From Flavobacteriales bacterium (GTDB lineage: Bacteria > Bacteroidota > Bacteroidia > Flavobacteriales_E > Vicingaceae), in assembly GCA_015075325.1 (NCBI GenBank), contig JABTUP010000006.1:1-64000 (forward strand): a stretch of 64,000 nucleotides of DNA. The letters are read 5' to 3'. Below, in pieces: positions 15,887 to 25,083 of this stretch (positions within the stretch are counted from its first letter, which is position 1; every line of letters starts with the position of its first letter). The position numbers and the translations under genes are program-made. Under the pieces are notes generated by a model. That model did no database searches and was not told where the DNA came from. It worked only from the letters and a program-made list of their open reading frames with translations.

Positions 15887-16857
15887 CAAAAGACTTCAAT
15901 TCTTTAGACGATATTCTTTCTGTTTTAAAAACTTCGTTGCAACCTCTTCAAAAAAAAGTTGAACACGATTTTGAAAAAACAAAATTTCCATTAGGATTTA
16001 TTGTTGGTAACCCAAGAAGTGGCACAACTTTGTTTTTACAATATTTAGCTAGTTTAGGTTGTTTCGCCTATCCAAGCAATACTTTAGCAAGGTTTGCATA
16101 CGCTCCATTCTATGGGGCATTAATTCAACAAATGTTATTCAACAATCAATTTGACCCAATAGGAGAACTTAATAAAAATGAACAATCGATATCTTTTGAG
16201 TCAAACTTAGGTAAAAACAAAGGGCTCTTAGCTCCAAATGAATTTCAACATTTTTTTAGAAATTATATACCAAACTATTTTCCTCAACATATTAACACGG
16301 ACGATTTTAATAAAATTGATTTTGTTTCATTAGAAAGTGGATTTGCTTCGATTGAAACCGTTTTTAACAAACCTTTTATTACAAAGGCAATGATGATACA
16401 GTACAATTTGGTAGATTTTTACCATCAACTTCCAAATAGTATTTTCTTTTATATCAAACGAGATCCATTTTATGTTATGCAATCAATCTATATGGCACGC
16501 GAAAAATATTTTGGCGATATTGAAAAATGGTGGTCTGTTAAACCTAAAGAATATGAACAATTAAAAGATTTAGATATTTATCATCAAATTGCTGGGCAGG
16601 TTTATTTTACTGAAAAATCTCTAGAAACAGAATTAAAACAAATACCAGAAAACAATAAGATTGTAATTTATTATGAAGATTTCTGCAACAATCCCACTAA
16701 ATATTTAGCCGAAATACAATTAAAATATTTAAGTAGTAATTACGAACTTTCAATACTAAATAATTCATTATTCAATTTTGAGAATACGAATAAATTATCT
16801 ATTGATAAAATACATTTTGACAAATTAATTTCTGCATATAACAACTTAAAAAGTTAA
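15883..16857 (+). CDS. Sulfotransferase family protein
   Basis: A 324-residue PAPS-dependent sulfotransferase. The 5'-phosphosulfate loop is GNPRSGTTLFLQYL (residues about 39-52) and the 3'-phosphate region is FYIKRDPFYVMQSIYMAREKYF. These place it in the Sulfotransfer_3 type. It would transfer sulfate to a hydroxyl of the glycan or a lipid-linked precursor in the cytoplasm. It overlaps the upstream gene by four bases and precedes the pyruvyltransferase by three, so it is part of the same operon. Genes for making PAPS are not in the window. Confidence 0.85.
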   Translation: MTKDFNSLDDILSVLKTSLQPLQKKVEHDFEKTKFPLGFIVGNPRSGTTLFLQYLASLGCFAYPSNTLARFAYAPFYGALIQQMLFNNQFDPIGELNKNEQSISFESNLGKNKGLLAPNEFQHFFRNYIPNYFPQHINTDDFNKIDFVSLESGFASIETVFNKPFITKAMMIQYNLVDFYHQLPNSIFFYIKRDPFYVMQSIYMAREKYFGDIEKWWSVKPKEYEQLKDLDIYHQIAGQVYFTEKSLETELKQIPENNKIVIYYEDFCNNPTKYLAEIQLKYLSSNYELSILNNSLFNFENTNKLSIDKIHFDKLISAYNNLKS

Positions 16858-16860
16858 ACT

Positions 16861-18120
16861 ATGAAAAAAACAATGATAATTGGATTAGGTCCAGAATATA
16901 ATTATCCAAAATCTTATGATAAATGGTATAATGCAGACACTAAATACGCGAGTAATCATGGAGCATCATTAATTTCTAGAGCTTTAGCTAAACAATTTAA
17001 TGGCGAACATGTAGAAATAGATGATTTTGATAAGGTTAATGAACTAAATGAAAAATATGATCAATGTATTATTGCATTCGCTACCCATGTAACCACTTGG
17101 CGAGATGTTTCTATTTACACAAATTTTATAGAAAAATTAAAAATACCAACTTTTGCATTTTCTCTTGGTGTACAGGATTATGCAGGTTCAACAACTTCTT
17201 TTCTAAAAATTCACCCATCAATGAAACGATTATTAGAGATTGTTTCTGATCGCTCAAAATTATTGGGTGTTAGAGGACACTATACGGCGAGTATTTTATA
17301 TAAAAATGGTTTAAAAAATGTTGTTCCTATAGGTTGTCCAACGGTATATTGGAACTTAAATAGAAACCTTGAAATTACAAAACCTTCATCGTTCAATAAC
17401 CCGGCTATTGTTTTTCATAGAACGATAGCAGGAAACGAAGGACATCATCTTATTAAGAATATTCCATTAGTCGGACAAGATTTTTTGGATGAAGCGTTGT
17501 TTACGCCAAATTTAAAAAATGATACCAAATTAATAACTGATGAAATTAAAGCTTATGAAAAACAAGGTTTTTCAAAAGAGTCTTTTGAACTAATTAAAAA
17601 TTATGGCGTTTTTCACTATACTTTTCAAGAATGGTTCGATTATTTAAAAACAAAAGATTTTATAGTAGGACCTAGATTACATGGATGTATAGGCTCATTA
17701 ATTCAAGGTATCCCTGCTGTATTGTTTGCAAGAGATTTAAGAGTTCAAGAGATATCACAATTCTTTAATATTCCATTTTTAACTTATAATGAACTTCATA
17801 AAAAATCATCATTACAACAAATTTTTGACGAAGCTGATTTTAGTTTATTTAATAAAACATACAAGTTAAGATATGACAATTATGTTAATTTCCTTACTGA
17901 TAACAACTTAGAATCTAATTTAGACAAGAACACAAAAAACGATACTATATTATATTCTCACGAGGATATAAGATCACTCAATTATATATTAAATAAAGAT
18001 GTACAAGACATAAAAGAAGAATTACATAAATTTGAACAAGCATTAAAAACTGCTGATGCAATGTATAAAGTATTAGGTAAAATTCCTTTAGTTAAAAAGA
18101 TTGGTAAATCCCTCGATTAA
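16861..18120 (+). CDS. Polysaccharide pyruvyl transferase family protein
   Basis: A 419-residue protein. The pyruvyltransferase marks are the central strands (LLGVRGHYTASILYKNGLKN and VVPIGCPTVYW) and the C-terminal IVGPRLHGCIGSLIQGIPAV, followed by an F-x-IP motif (FFNIPFL). The family uses phosphoenolpyruvate to form pyruvate ketals on sugar residues, which adds negative charge. A C-terminal extension of about 70 residues is predicted helical. It follows the sulfotransferase directly. Together they suggest an anionic polymer, with acceptor sugars unknown. Confidence 0.85.
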   Translation: MKKTMIIGLGPEYNYPKSYDKWYNADTKYASNHGASLISRALAKQFNGEHVEIDDFDKVNELNEKYDQCIIAFATHVTTWRDVSIYTNFIEKLKIPTFAFSLGVQDYAGSTTSFLKIHPSMKRLLEIVSDRSKLLGVRGHYTASILYKNGLKNVVPIGCPTVYWNLNRNLEITKPSSFNNPAIVFHRTIAGNEGHHLIKNIPLVGQDFLDEALFTPNLKNDTKLITDEIKAYEKQGFSKESFELIKNYGVFHYTFQEWFDYLKTKDFIVGPRLHGCIGSLIQGIPAVLFARDLRVQEISQFFNIPFLTYNELHKKSSLQQIFDEADFSLFNKTYKLRYDNYVNFLTDNNLESNLDKNTKNDTILYSHEDIRSLNYILNKDVQDIKEELHKFEQALKTADAMYKVLGKIPLVKKIGKSLD

Positions 18121-19051
18121 ATCTATTTCTCTTTTGTTAAACCAACCTATTTCATATTATTCAAATGCGGTTAATTTTCCTTTAGTTAGTATTTGTGTGC
18201 AAACATATAATCACGGTCAATATATAAGAGAATGCTTAGATAATTTACTCAACCAAAATACAAATTTTGATTATGAAATTTTGTTAGGTGAAGACAATTC
18301 TTCTGACAATACTCGCCATATATGTATTGAATATGCTGAGAAGTATCCCGAAAAAATTCGTTTGTTTTTACATGATAGAAGTAATGTTATAAAAATAAAC
18401 GGTAATGCTACTGGGCGATTCAATTTTATCTATAATTTAAAAAACACAAAAGGCAAATACATTGCTTTATGCGAAGGGGACGATTATTGGACAGATCCTT
18501 ATAAATTACAAAAACAAGTGGATTTTTTGGAAGCAAATGATGATGTAAACATTTGTTTTACACGAGCCTTATTATTAAAAAATGGTAAAGAAGAATTACA
18601 AGAAATTCCTTTGCCATTTGATAAACAATCTTTTCGTTTTGTTGAATTAATACGTCATCATAATTTTATTTCTACAGCATCGGTAATGTTTAAGAAACCA
18701 GAACCATTAATTTTTCCTGATTGGATTATTAAAGTTCCGTTTGGCGATTTAGCTTTGTATAAAATAGTGAGTAACAATAAAAAAATACAATGTATAAATG
18801 AAGTGATGTCGGTTTATCGAATACATGACAGCGGTGTTTGGTCGGGGATAAATGCTAAAAAATCAGCAGAACAATATTTAACTTTTTATTTGGCTATTTT
18901 TTTGGCTTTAACTAGTGAGGAAAAAAAAGAAGCCAAGAAAAAAATACGAAGCTTATTAAGAAAATTAGCTTCATTAAGCGTTCCTAACAATAAGTATATT
19001 GCTAAATTGTACTTTATTAACTTGCTTATTAAGCACTTTAACTATATATGA
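18101..19051 (+). CDS. Glycosyltransferase family 2
   Basis: A 316-residue GT-A glycosyltransferase. The core begins PLVSICVQTYNHGQYIRECLDN, with GEDNSSDNT and the metal-binding EGDDYWTDPYKLQKQ. No ATG is available before the core. The frame opens at TTG 18101, overlapping the preceding gene by 20 bases; TTG 18134 would avoid the overlap and is equally possible. It has no membrane segment. It adds one sugar of the repeat unit; the donor is not predictable. It overlaps the next glycosyltransferase by four bases (ATGA). Confidence 0.88.
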   Translation: MVNPSIKSISLLLNQPISYYSNAVNFPLVSICVQTYNHGQYIRECLDNLLNQNTNFDYEILLGEDNSSDNTRHICIEYAEKYPEKIRLFLHDRSNVIKINGNATGRFNFIYNLKNTKGKYIALCEGDDYWTDPYKLQKQVDFLEANDDVNICFTRALLLKNGKEELQEIPLPFDKQSFRFVELIRHHNFISTASVMFKKPEPLIFPDWIIKVPFGDLALYKIVSNNKKIQCINEVMSVYRIHDSGVWSGINAKKSAEQYLTFYLAIFLALTSEEKKEAKKKIRSLLRKLASLSVPNNKYIAKLYFINLLIKHFNYI

Positions 19052-19836
19052 ATCCCACATTAAGTATAATAATACCATGTTATAATTCGGCAAAAACAGC
19101 TGAAGAAACATTTCAATCGGTAATTAATCAAGATTTTACTGATTGGGAAGCAATTATTGTAAATGATGGTTCGCCCGATAATATTGAAGAAATTGCCTTA
19201 AAGTGGGTTAATAAAGACCATAGATTTAATTATTTTAAAAAAGAAAATGGAGGATTAGGAACAGCAAGAAATTTTGGTATAAACCATGCAAAAGGCAAAT
19301 ACATTTTACCTCTCGATTCGGATAATAAAGTAGAAAGCACTTTTGCTAAAAAAGCCTTGCCAATATTAGAAAAAAACCCAACTATTGGAGTGTTGTATGG
19401 AGATGCTATCTATTTCGGAGATAAGGATGAACACAAGGTGGTTGGTGACTTCGACTCTTTAAAACTAGCCAAAACAAATTACATTGACGCGTGTGCAATT
19501 ATACGAAAAGAAGTGTATGATAAAATTGGGCTTTATGATGTTAACATGCCCTATCAAGGAATTGAAGATTGGGAGTTATGGATAAAGATTACTAAATCTA
19601 ATTACACCTTTTATTACCTCAACCAACCTACATATTATTATAGAATAACAGGAAACTCAATGATTAGAAGCTTTAATCCAAAAATGACCGAATCGAATAT
19701 AGGTTATCTTTATGTTAAACATTTTTGGTTTTTTATTTCTACCTTCTGGAAAAATAGAAAAATTGAAAAAAAATGGAAGACATTAATAATTAGAACTTTA
19801 AAAAGAACAATTAAAAGGTTACTTTTTTTGATTTAA
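19048..19836 (+). CDS. Glycosyltransferase family 2
   Basis: A 262-residue GT-A enzyme with the standard start LSIIIPCYNSAKTAEETFQS, the nucleotide-binding VNDGSPDN, NGGLGTARNFGINHAKGKYILPLDSDN with the DxD-like acid pair, and the acceptor-side EDWELWIKI. The short basic C-terminus is probably membrane associated. Its start overlaps the previous gene by four bases. Like its neighbours it is expected to extend the lipid-linked repeat unit on the cytoplasmic face. Confidence 0.9.
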   Translation: MNPTLSIIIPCYNSAKTAEETFQSVINQDFTDWEAIIVNDGSPDNIEEIALKWVNKDHRFNYFKKENGGLGTARNFGINHAKGKYILPLDSDNKVESTFAKKALPILEKNPTIGVLYGDAIYFGDKDEHKVVGDFDSLKLAKTNYIDACAIIRKEVYDKIGLYDVNMPYQGIEDWELWIKITKSNYTFYYLNQPTYYYRITGNSMIRSFNPKMTESNIGYLYVKHFWFFISTFWKNRKIEKKWKTLIIRTLKRTIKRLLFLI

Positions 19837-19845
19837 CACAACGAA

Positions 19846-20820
19846 ATGAACGTAGAATTATCCATTATAATAGTTAACTACAACACCTTTGATTTAACTA
19901 TTCAGTGTATTGCTTCTGTTGTAAAAGAAACCAATGAAATTGATTATGAAATTATAGTGGTTGATAATGCTTCTACCGAAAAACCTATTGATGAAATAAA
20001 AAATGGTTATCCTGGCATACAACTCATTAAAAACTCGACCAATGTTGGTTTTGGTATTGCCAATAATATGGGAATGCAAGTGGCAAAAGGAAATTATATT
20101 TTGTTGTTAAACTCTGATACCATTATAATTGACCAAGGCATTGCAAAAGCATACCAATACATTAAACAACACCCCAATTTAGATGTACTTACCTGTAAAC
20201 AATTGAATGAAGAAAGAAAACCTTTTATTCCTTTCACTTTTTACTTTAAATCCAACAGTATTTTAAGTTATTTAATTAATAACCCTATTCAACAACTAAT
20301 TAAAAGTAAACTATCGAATAGCAAACCTACCGAGCTCAACAAAAATAGCTTTGTTAAAAGTTTGTCTGGAGCTTTTATGTTACTAAAAAAAGAAGTTTTT
20401 ACCACTACCAAAGGTTTTGATCCTGATTTTTTTATTTATTACGAAGAAACCGAATGGTGTATGCGAATTAATAAAAACTATAAACAGTATTACTTAAACG
20501 ATATCAGTTTTATTCATTTACATGGTAAAAGTGCCCCACGATTGTTGATGCAAAAACAAATGCATTTATCGCAAGGCTTATTTTGGTATAAATCGGGTTA
20601 TTTTAATTACTTTATATTTTTACTCATCACCTACCTTATTTATTTGCCATCATGGGTATTACTTGCTGTAATAGCCATAAAACCATCTTCACGAAATCAT
20701 TTTTTTAAATATGTAAAAATTTATGTTGATTTATCCAGCTGTTTTATATTTGAAATACTTAAATACAATAATAAGTATAGTCGAAGATTAACATCCTTGA
20801 AATTGAAAGAACTGAATTAA
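19846..20820 (+). CDS. Glycosyltransferase family 2 (rhamnosyl/WbbL-like)
   Basis: A 324-residue enzyme with VELSIIIVNYNTFDLTIQCI, VVDNASTEKP, NVGFGIANNMGMQVAKGNYILLLNSDT and DFFIYYEETEWCMRI, the pattern of the WbbL/rhamnosyltransferase branch. One or two C-terminal hydrophobic segments (FIFLLITYLIYLPSWVLLAV) would tie it to the inner membrane. It is the last gene of the first plus-strand run and converges with a minus-strand methyltransferase, overlapping its stop by four bases. Confidence 0.88.
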   Translation: MNVELSIIIVNYNTFDLTIQCIASVVKETNEIDYEIIVVDNASTEKPIDEIKNGYPGIQLIKNSTNVGFGIANNMGMQVAKGNYILLLNSDTIIIDQGIAKAYQYIKQHPNLDVLTCKQLNEERKPFIPFTFYFKSNSILSYLINNPIQQLIKSKLSNSKPTELNKNSFVKSLSGAFMLLKKEVFTTTKGFDPDFFIYYEETEWCMRINKNYKQYYLNDISFIHLHGKSAPRLLMQKQMHLSQGLFWYKSGYFNYFIFLLITYLIYLPSWVLLAVIAIKPSSRNHFFKYVKIYVDLSSCFIFEILKYNNKYSRRLTSLKLKELN

Positions 20821-21707
20821 AGTTTCTCCAACCAAATGTTTGCACCATTATTTTGATAACACAAAGGCATATTTTTAAATACCTCTTGGTGGTGAGTGTG
20901 CAAATAATGAGTAAACAACCTAATAGAAAATTCCTTATTATACATTAAAAAAGCTCTTAAAATATAATCTTCATTCCAACTTCTGCCTTCGTAAACCCAA
21001 TTTTTAGGATATTCAAATGAAGAAAACACATCGTGAATATGAATTAAAACTCCAACATTTAATACTGGGAATACTTCAAACAGCAAATAATTTACATCGC
21101 TTCCTGTTTTTGAAACATGTGTACTATCGATAAAAAGAATATCTCCTTTAGTTAATTTCTTAAACTCATCAAGAGGTACATCTTGTAATCTTTTTTCGAT
21201 TATTTCATAACTATTTTTATTCTTATCAGTTAACAACGACTTTAATCGAACCGGAAAAGGCTCAATAAAAGTAATATTACAATCTAATTTAAACGAATCT
21301 TTAGTGTCAAGCATTAAAGCAGATGAAAAGCCTGAACCAACTTCAATAATATTTTTAGGATTATAATGCCTAATAAATGAATACAACATAATTGCATCAG
21401 AATAAGAATAGTAAGAATTCTTAAAATAATATCTTAGTCCTTTTTGAGCTGAATCTTTAAAAGGCAATTCAACATAATACTTTTCAAATTCTTTGAGTAA
21501 AGTTATTTGATTGGATAAATTCAAATCTATTCCTTGAATTTCCTTGTTGTTATCCCATATCGTATGTTCATATTTTTTTACATCATCAACATTAACATCG
21601 GGCGAATAATAATGACCAGGTTCAACAAAACAATTTTTTTTTGCTGCTTTATAAAAATTATAGATTTTTATTGGTTTTAATAAAATACTTTTTAAACTCA
21701 TTAACAA
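20817..21707 (-). CDS. Class I SAM-dependent methyltransferase (Methyltransf_24 type)
   Basis: A 296-residue methyltransferase. Motif I is NIIEVGSGFSSALML, the acidic second motif is ITFIEPFP, and motif IV is GDILFIDSTHVSKTGSDVNY followed by GVLIHIHDVF. Such proteins occur in glycan loci and may methylate a sugar hydroxyl. It is the only minus-strand gene inside the glycosyltransferase run, and its 3' end overlaps the stop of the convergent glycosyltransferase, so it must be transcribed from its own promoter in 21708-21848. Both features suggest it was inserted as a separate cassette. Confidence 0.82.
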   Translation of the reverse strand: MLMSLKSILLKPIKIYNFYKAAKKNCFVEPGHYYSPDVNVDDVKKYEHTIWDNNKEIQGIDLNLSNQITLLKEFEKYYVELPFKDSAQKGLRYYFKNSYYSYSDAIMLYSFIRHYNPKNIIEVGSGFSSALMLDTKDSFKLDCNITFIEPFPVRLKSLLTDKNKNSYEIIEKRLQDVPLDEFKKLTKGDILFIDSTHVSKTGSDVNYLLFEVFPVLNVGVLIHIHDVFSSFEYPKNWVYEGRSWNEDYILRAFLMYNKEFSIRLFTHYLHTHHQEVFKNMPLCYQNNGANIWLEKL

Positions 21708-21787
21708 GTGTTTTAAATTTTATTGATTCATATTATAGGGTAATTTTAATTCATTAAATTATATAAATTTGTGAAAGAAGTAAAATA

Positions 21788-21853
21788 TATGAAATAGCCA
21801 CGTGCAAAAGAACACCAACACTAATGAAGATAAACTGGCGTATTCCATATGAC
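21788..21853 (+). repeat. Cassette-junction repeat, copy A
   Basis: The segment beginning tatgaaatagccacgtgcaa and ending tattccatatgac is 94 percent identical over 63 bases (four mismatches) to copy B at 24988-25053. It reads as the tail of a protein (YEIATCK ... LMKINWRIPYD). It lies directly before the CgeB-like glycosyltransferase and continues as a weaker match to the bases around that gene's start. Confidence 0.85.
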
Positions 21854-21878
21854 ATACAAAAACATTAAATATCTACAT

Positions 21879-22904
21879 GTGAATATAGCTATAATTGGAA
21901 AGTTTTTTACAGAGGGAGTTGCCGTGCACATTGATGAAACGCTTCGGGATATGGGGCATGTAACAGTTAGAATAGATCCTGAAATAAAATTTTTACAATC
22001 AGAGTTGTTTAGTATTAAGTTTAGAAGTTTTACAAAAACAATTTATCAGCAAGTACTCTTTAAAATTCCTTTTATAAGAAATAAAAGTTCTAAAAAAATT
22101 TTCAGCTATTACAATAACAATAACATTGATTTAACTATTGTAACACACGATTTTTTAACCAAACAAGAAATAGAAGAAATTAAAAAAATTAACCAATCCC
22201 CTATTGTTATTTGGTTTCCCGATGCCATTAGTAATTTTCAAAAATCGATGTTTTTTGTAGCTGGTTATGATTTTTTATTTTTTAAAGATAAATATGTGGT
22301 GGATAAATTAAAAAATGAATATTTATTAAATGCTTTTTACCTACCCCAATGTTGCAATCCTAAACAACATAACAAAGTAACACTTACTAAAGAAGAAGAA
22401 GATTTTTATGGCTGCGAAATTACTAATGCAGGCAATTTATACCCAAGTAGGGCGGCTTTATATAAAAACTTATTACAATATAATTTTAAAGTGTGGGGAG
22501 GTCAACCTGCTATATGGCTAAAAATGCCCGAACTCGATAAAATAATTATGGGGAAAGCGGTATTTAATCAAGAAAAAGCTAAAGCATTTACTGCCGCAAA
22601 AATTGTTTTAAATAATATGCATTTGGCCGAAATAAATGGATTAAATAAAAGAGCATTTGAAATACCCGCTTGTGGTGGTTTTCAGATTATAAGCTATAAT
22701 GATGCTGTAAATGAACTATTTGAAATTGATAAGGAAATAGTTACCTACAAAACCTATAATGAATTGGTTGTAAAAATTGATTATTATCTCCAACATCCTG
22801 AAGAAAGAACTAAAATAAAAGATGCTGGTTATAAGAGAGCTATCCACGAGCATACCTATGAAAAAAGGTTAACAACTATGCTAAACACCGTTTTTAACAA
22901 CTAA
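21879..22904 (+). CDS. CgeB-family glycosyltransferase
   Basis: A glycosyltransferase of about 342 residues (351 from ATG 21849). The core starts VNIAIIGKFFTEGVAVHIDETL. The C-terminal marks are NGLNKRAFEIPACGGFQIISYND, then a stretch ending in HEHTYEKRL, as in the CgeB/DUF3880 group. I prefer GTG 21879 because the ATG at 21849 lies inside the junction repeat, and copy B of that repeat aligns its own downstream start codon (25080) with this GTG. The donor sugar is unknown. It precedes another GT by one base. Confidence 0.82.
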   Translation: MNIAIIGKFFTEGVAVHIDETLRDMGHVTVRIDPEIKFLQSELFSIKFRSFTKTIYQQVLFKIPFIRNKSSKKIFSYYNNNNIDLTIVTHDFLTKQEIEEIKKINQSPIVIWFPDAISNFQKSMFFVAGYDFLFFKDKYVVDKLKNEYLLNAFYLPQCCNPKQHNKVTLTKEEEDFYGCEITNAGNLYPSRAALYKNLLQYNFKVWGGQPAIWLKMPELDKIIMGKAVFNQEKAKAFTAAKIVLNNMHLAEINGLNKRAFEIPACGGFQIISYNDAVNELFEIDKEIVTYKTYNELVVKIDYYLQHPEERTKIKDAGYKRAIHEHTYEKRLTTMLNTVFNN

Positions 22905-22905
22905 A

Positions 22906-24069
22906 ATGAACGTATTTATACTACACTTTACTCATCCTGAAGGATATCCTCCCGCTCTTAATGCTATTAATTATATTGCAGATCATACGAATAAGGTTAC
23001 TGTTTTATCTGTTGATACTTTACCAACAAAATGGAACTACAATAAAAATGTTGATTTAATACTACTAGAAGGTAATCATAATCGATTTGAATATATTAAA
23101 CGATCAAAATTTCAGAAATTAAAAACTTATGCTAATTACATCATCAAAATATACAAAACATTAAAAAAAGGGGATATTGATTTAGTTATTTGCTATGATG
23201 ATGTTCCATTTTTTTTGTATAAAATAGCTTCATCTTTTATCTCTAAAAAAACAAAATTATGGGTTCATAACCATGATGTTTATCCTATAACTGCTTATAA
23301 AAAATATGGGATAAATTGGTTTGGAGCAACTTTTATTCAAAAATATTTTAATACTATAGATTATTTTTCGTTACCTGCTCTTGAACGTAAAATAATGTTT
23401 CCTTTTTCAACTTATACAGGTAAATTTTTCTTCATTCCTAATTATCCTTCTGATAGAATTATAAAAGCACCTAATTTTGACCAACTTATTATTGATAATG
23501 AGTTTATAAATATTATTTACCCTGGAAGCCCTTCTTTTAAAAATGGCTTTGAAGAGTTAATTGATATTTTTGACAAAAAAGTAAATGGAAAAACCATTAG
23601 ATTAACCATTGTTGGAGATATTCCTCCAAGATATGAATCTGACCTTAAAAAATATGCACAGCTAAAAGGAGTAGAATCTCAATTATTTTTTAAAGACAGA
23701 ATTCCATATTCTCAAATGACAGATTATCTTAAAAATTTTCATATTGGTTGGGGCTTATATAAACCTGTTGATTTATCAGTTTCTACAGCAGGTACTTCTT
23801 CTAATAAAATTTATGAATTTTTAGCCAATGGGCTACCTATTATTGTATATGACAATGAGCACCATAAAGAACATTTGCAAAAATGTGAAGCCGCTTTTTT
23901 TTCTGACTTGTCTAAAGAATCTATATTAAGCATAATTTCTATTATAGATAAAAACATGATTTTTTATAAAAAATTAGCCCGAAAAGAATTTGAAGATAAC
24001 TATCAATTTGAAAAAAACTTTAAAGTTGCCTTTAACACTGTTCAAGAAGATATATCTTGTAAATATTAA
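22906..24069 (+). CDS. Glycosyltransferase family 4
   Basis: A 387-residue GT-B glycosyltransferase. The N-terminal half has LWVHNHDVYPITAYKKYG. The C-terminal donor domain has INIIYPGSPSFKNGFEELID, TIVGDIPP and SVSTAGTSSNKIYEFLANGLPIIVYDN. The phosphate loop uses SSNKIYEF in place of the usual E-x7-E, as in related branches. It starts one base after the CgeB-like gene and is followed, 17 bases later, by the FkbM methyltransferase. It probably adds a repeat-unit sugar. Confidence 0.82.
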   Translation: MNVFILHFTHPEGYPPALNAINYIADHTNKVTVLSVDTLPTKWNYNKNVDLILLEGNHNRFEYIKRSKFQKLKTYANYIIKIYKTLKKGDIDLVICYDDVPFFLYKIASSFISKKTKLWVHNHDVYPITAYKKYGINWFGATFIQKYFNTIDYFSLPALERKIMFPFSTYTGKFFFIPNYPSDRIIKAPNFDQLIIDNEFINIIYPGSPSFKNGFEELIDIFDKKVNGKTIRLTIVGDIPPRYESDLKKYAQLKGVESQLFFKDRIPYSQMTDYLKNFHIGWGLYKPVDLSVSTAGTSSNKIYEFLANGLPIIVYDNEHHKEHLQKCEAAFFSDLSKESILSIISIIDKNMIFYKKLARKEFEDNYQFEKNFKVAFNTVQEDISCKY

Positions 24070-24086
24070 TGATTTGAAAATAAAAA

Positions 24087-24986
24087 ATGATTAAAAAATT
24101 AATAGTCCCATTAAAGTATATTTGGAATCATCCTGTTACAAAAACAAACAGAATTTTTGGAATGTTTCGTTTTTTTAAATGGCAAATAAAAGCGAGTTTA
24201 ATTGCTAAGGAGCAACATGTTAACTGGATTGAAAACCTACAATTAAATGTAACCAAAAGTATGCATGGTGCAACGGGTTGTATTTATGTTGGGTTACCAG
24301 AATTTAATGATATGTGTTTTTTACTTCACTATTTAGATACCAAAAGTACCTTTATAGATATTGGTGCAAACGTTGGTGTTTATACACTATTAGCAGGAGG
24401 GATTAAAAAATGCAATACCATTTCTATTGAGCCAATTCCTCAAACTTTTAATTATTTAGAAAAGAACATTGCTTTAAATAAATTAGGGAAAATTGTTACC
24501 AGCTATAACATTGGATTGTCTGATAAAGAAGGTGAACTCTATTTTACAAAAAGTAAAGACACCATTAACCATGTAACAAACAAAGATGAAGGTGATGCAA
24601 TAAAAGTTAAAGTGGATACTCTAGATAACTTACTTCAAAACCATACGATTAATAAAACGTTAATAAAATTAGATGTTGAAGGGTTTGAATACCATGTTTT
24701 AAAAGGTGCTCATAATACTTTATCAAATCAAAATTTAAAAGCTTTAATTGTTGAGTTAAATGACTGTAGCTCAAAATTTGGTTTAACAGATGAAATGGTG
24801 GATCAGCTTTTAGTTGATTATAAATTTGGGAAATTTGACTACAACCCCCTAACCAGAAAACTTACAAAAATTGATAAATTTCACCGAGAAGAAAACACTT
24901 TGTACATCAGACTATCAGAGCTTAATACTATTGAGCAAGAACTTATGAATGCTAGTCCTATTACTATTTATGGCAAAAAAATATAG
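24087..24986 (+). CDS. FkbM-family methyltransferase
   Basis: A 299-residue SAM-dependent O-methyltransferase. Motif I is STFIDIGANVGVYTLLAG, followed by ISIEPIPQTFNYLEKNIALN, SDKEGELYF, and the FkbM mark LIKLDVEGFEYHVLKGAHNTL. It is likely to methylate a sugar hydroxyl of the polymer. It is the last gene of a short run that ends with junction repeat copy B; the repeat begins two bases after its stop. Confidence 0.9.
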   Translation: MIKKLIVPLKYIWNHPVTKTNRIFGMFRFFKWQIKASLIAKEQHVNWIENLQLNVTKSMHGATGCIYVGLPEFNDMCFLLHYLDTKSTFIDIGANVGVYTLLAGGIKKCNTISIEPIPQTFNYLEKNIALNKLGKIVTSYNIGLSDKEGELYFTKSKDTINHVTNKDEGDAIKVKVDTLDNLLQNHTINKTLIKLDVEGFEYHVLKGAHNTLSNQNLKALIVELNDCSSKFGLTDEMVDQLLVDYKFGKFDYNPLTRKLTKIDKFHREENTLYIRLSELNTIEQELMNASPITIYGKKI

Positions 24987-25083
24987 TTATGAAATAGCCA
25001 CGTGCAAAAGCACACAAAGACTGATGAAGATAAACTGGCGTATTCCATATGACCGATTTAATAAAATAAATATCTACAAATGA
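24970..25083 (+). pseudogene. Gene-tail scrap containing junction copy B
   Basis: A short open frame begins in the last codons of the FkbM gene and stops at TGA 25081-25083, overlapping the ATG of the next glycosyltransferase (25080). Bases 24988-25053 are the copy B repeat. The translated end (WRIPYDRFNKINIY) parallels the scrap before wbqC (GVPSDRFNNNKKIN). It appears to be the remaining 3' end of a lost gene that was translationally coupled to its neighbour. Confidence 0.5.
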
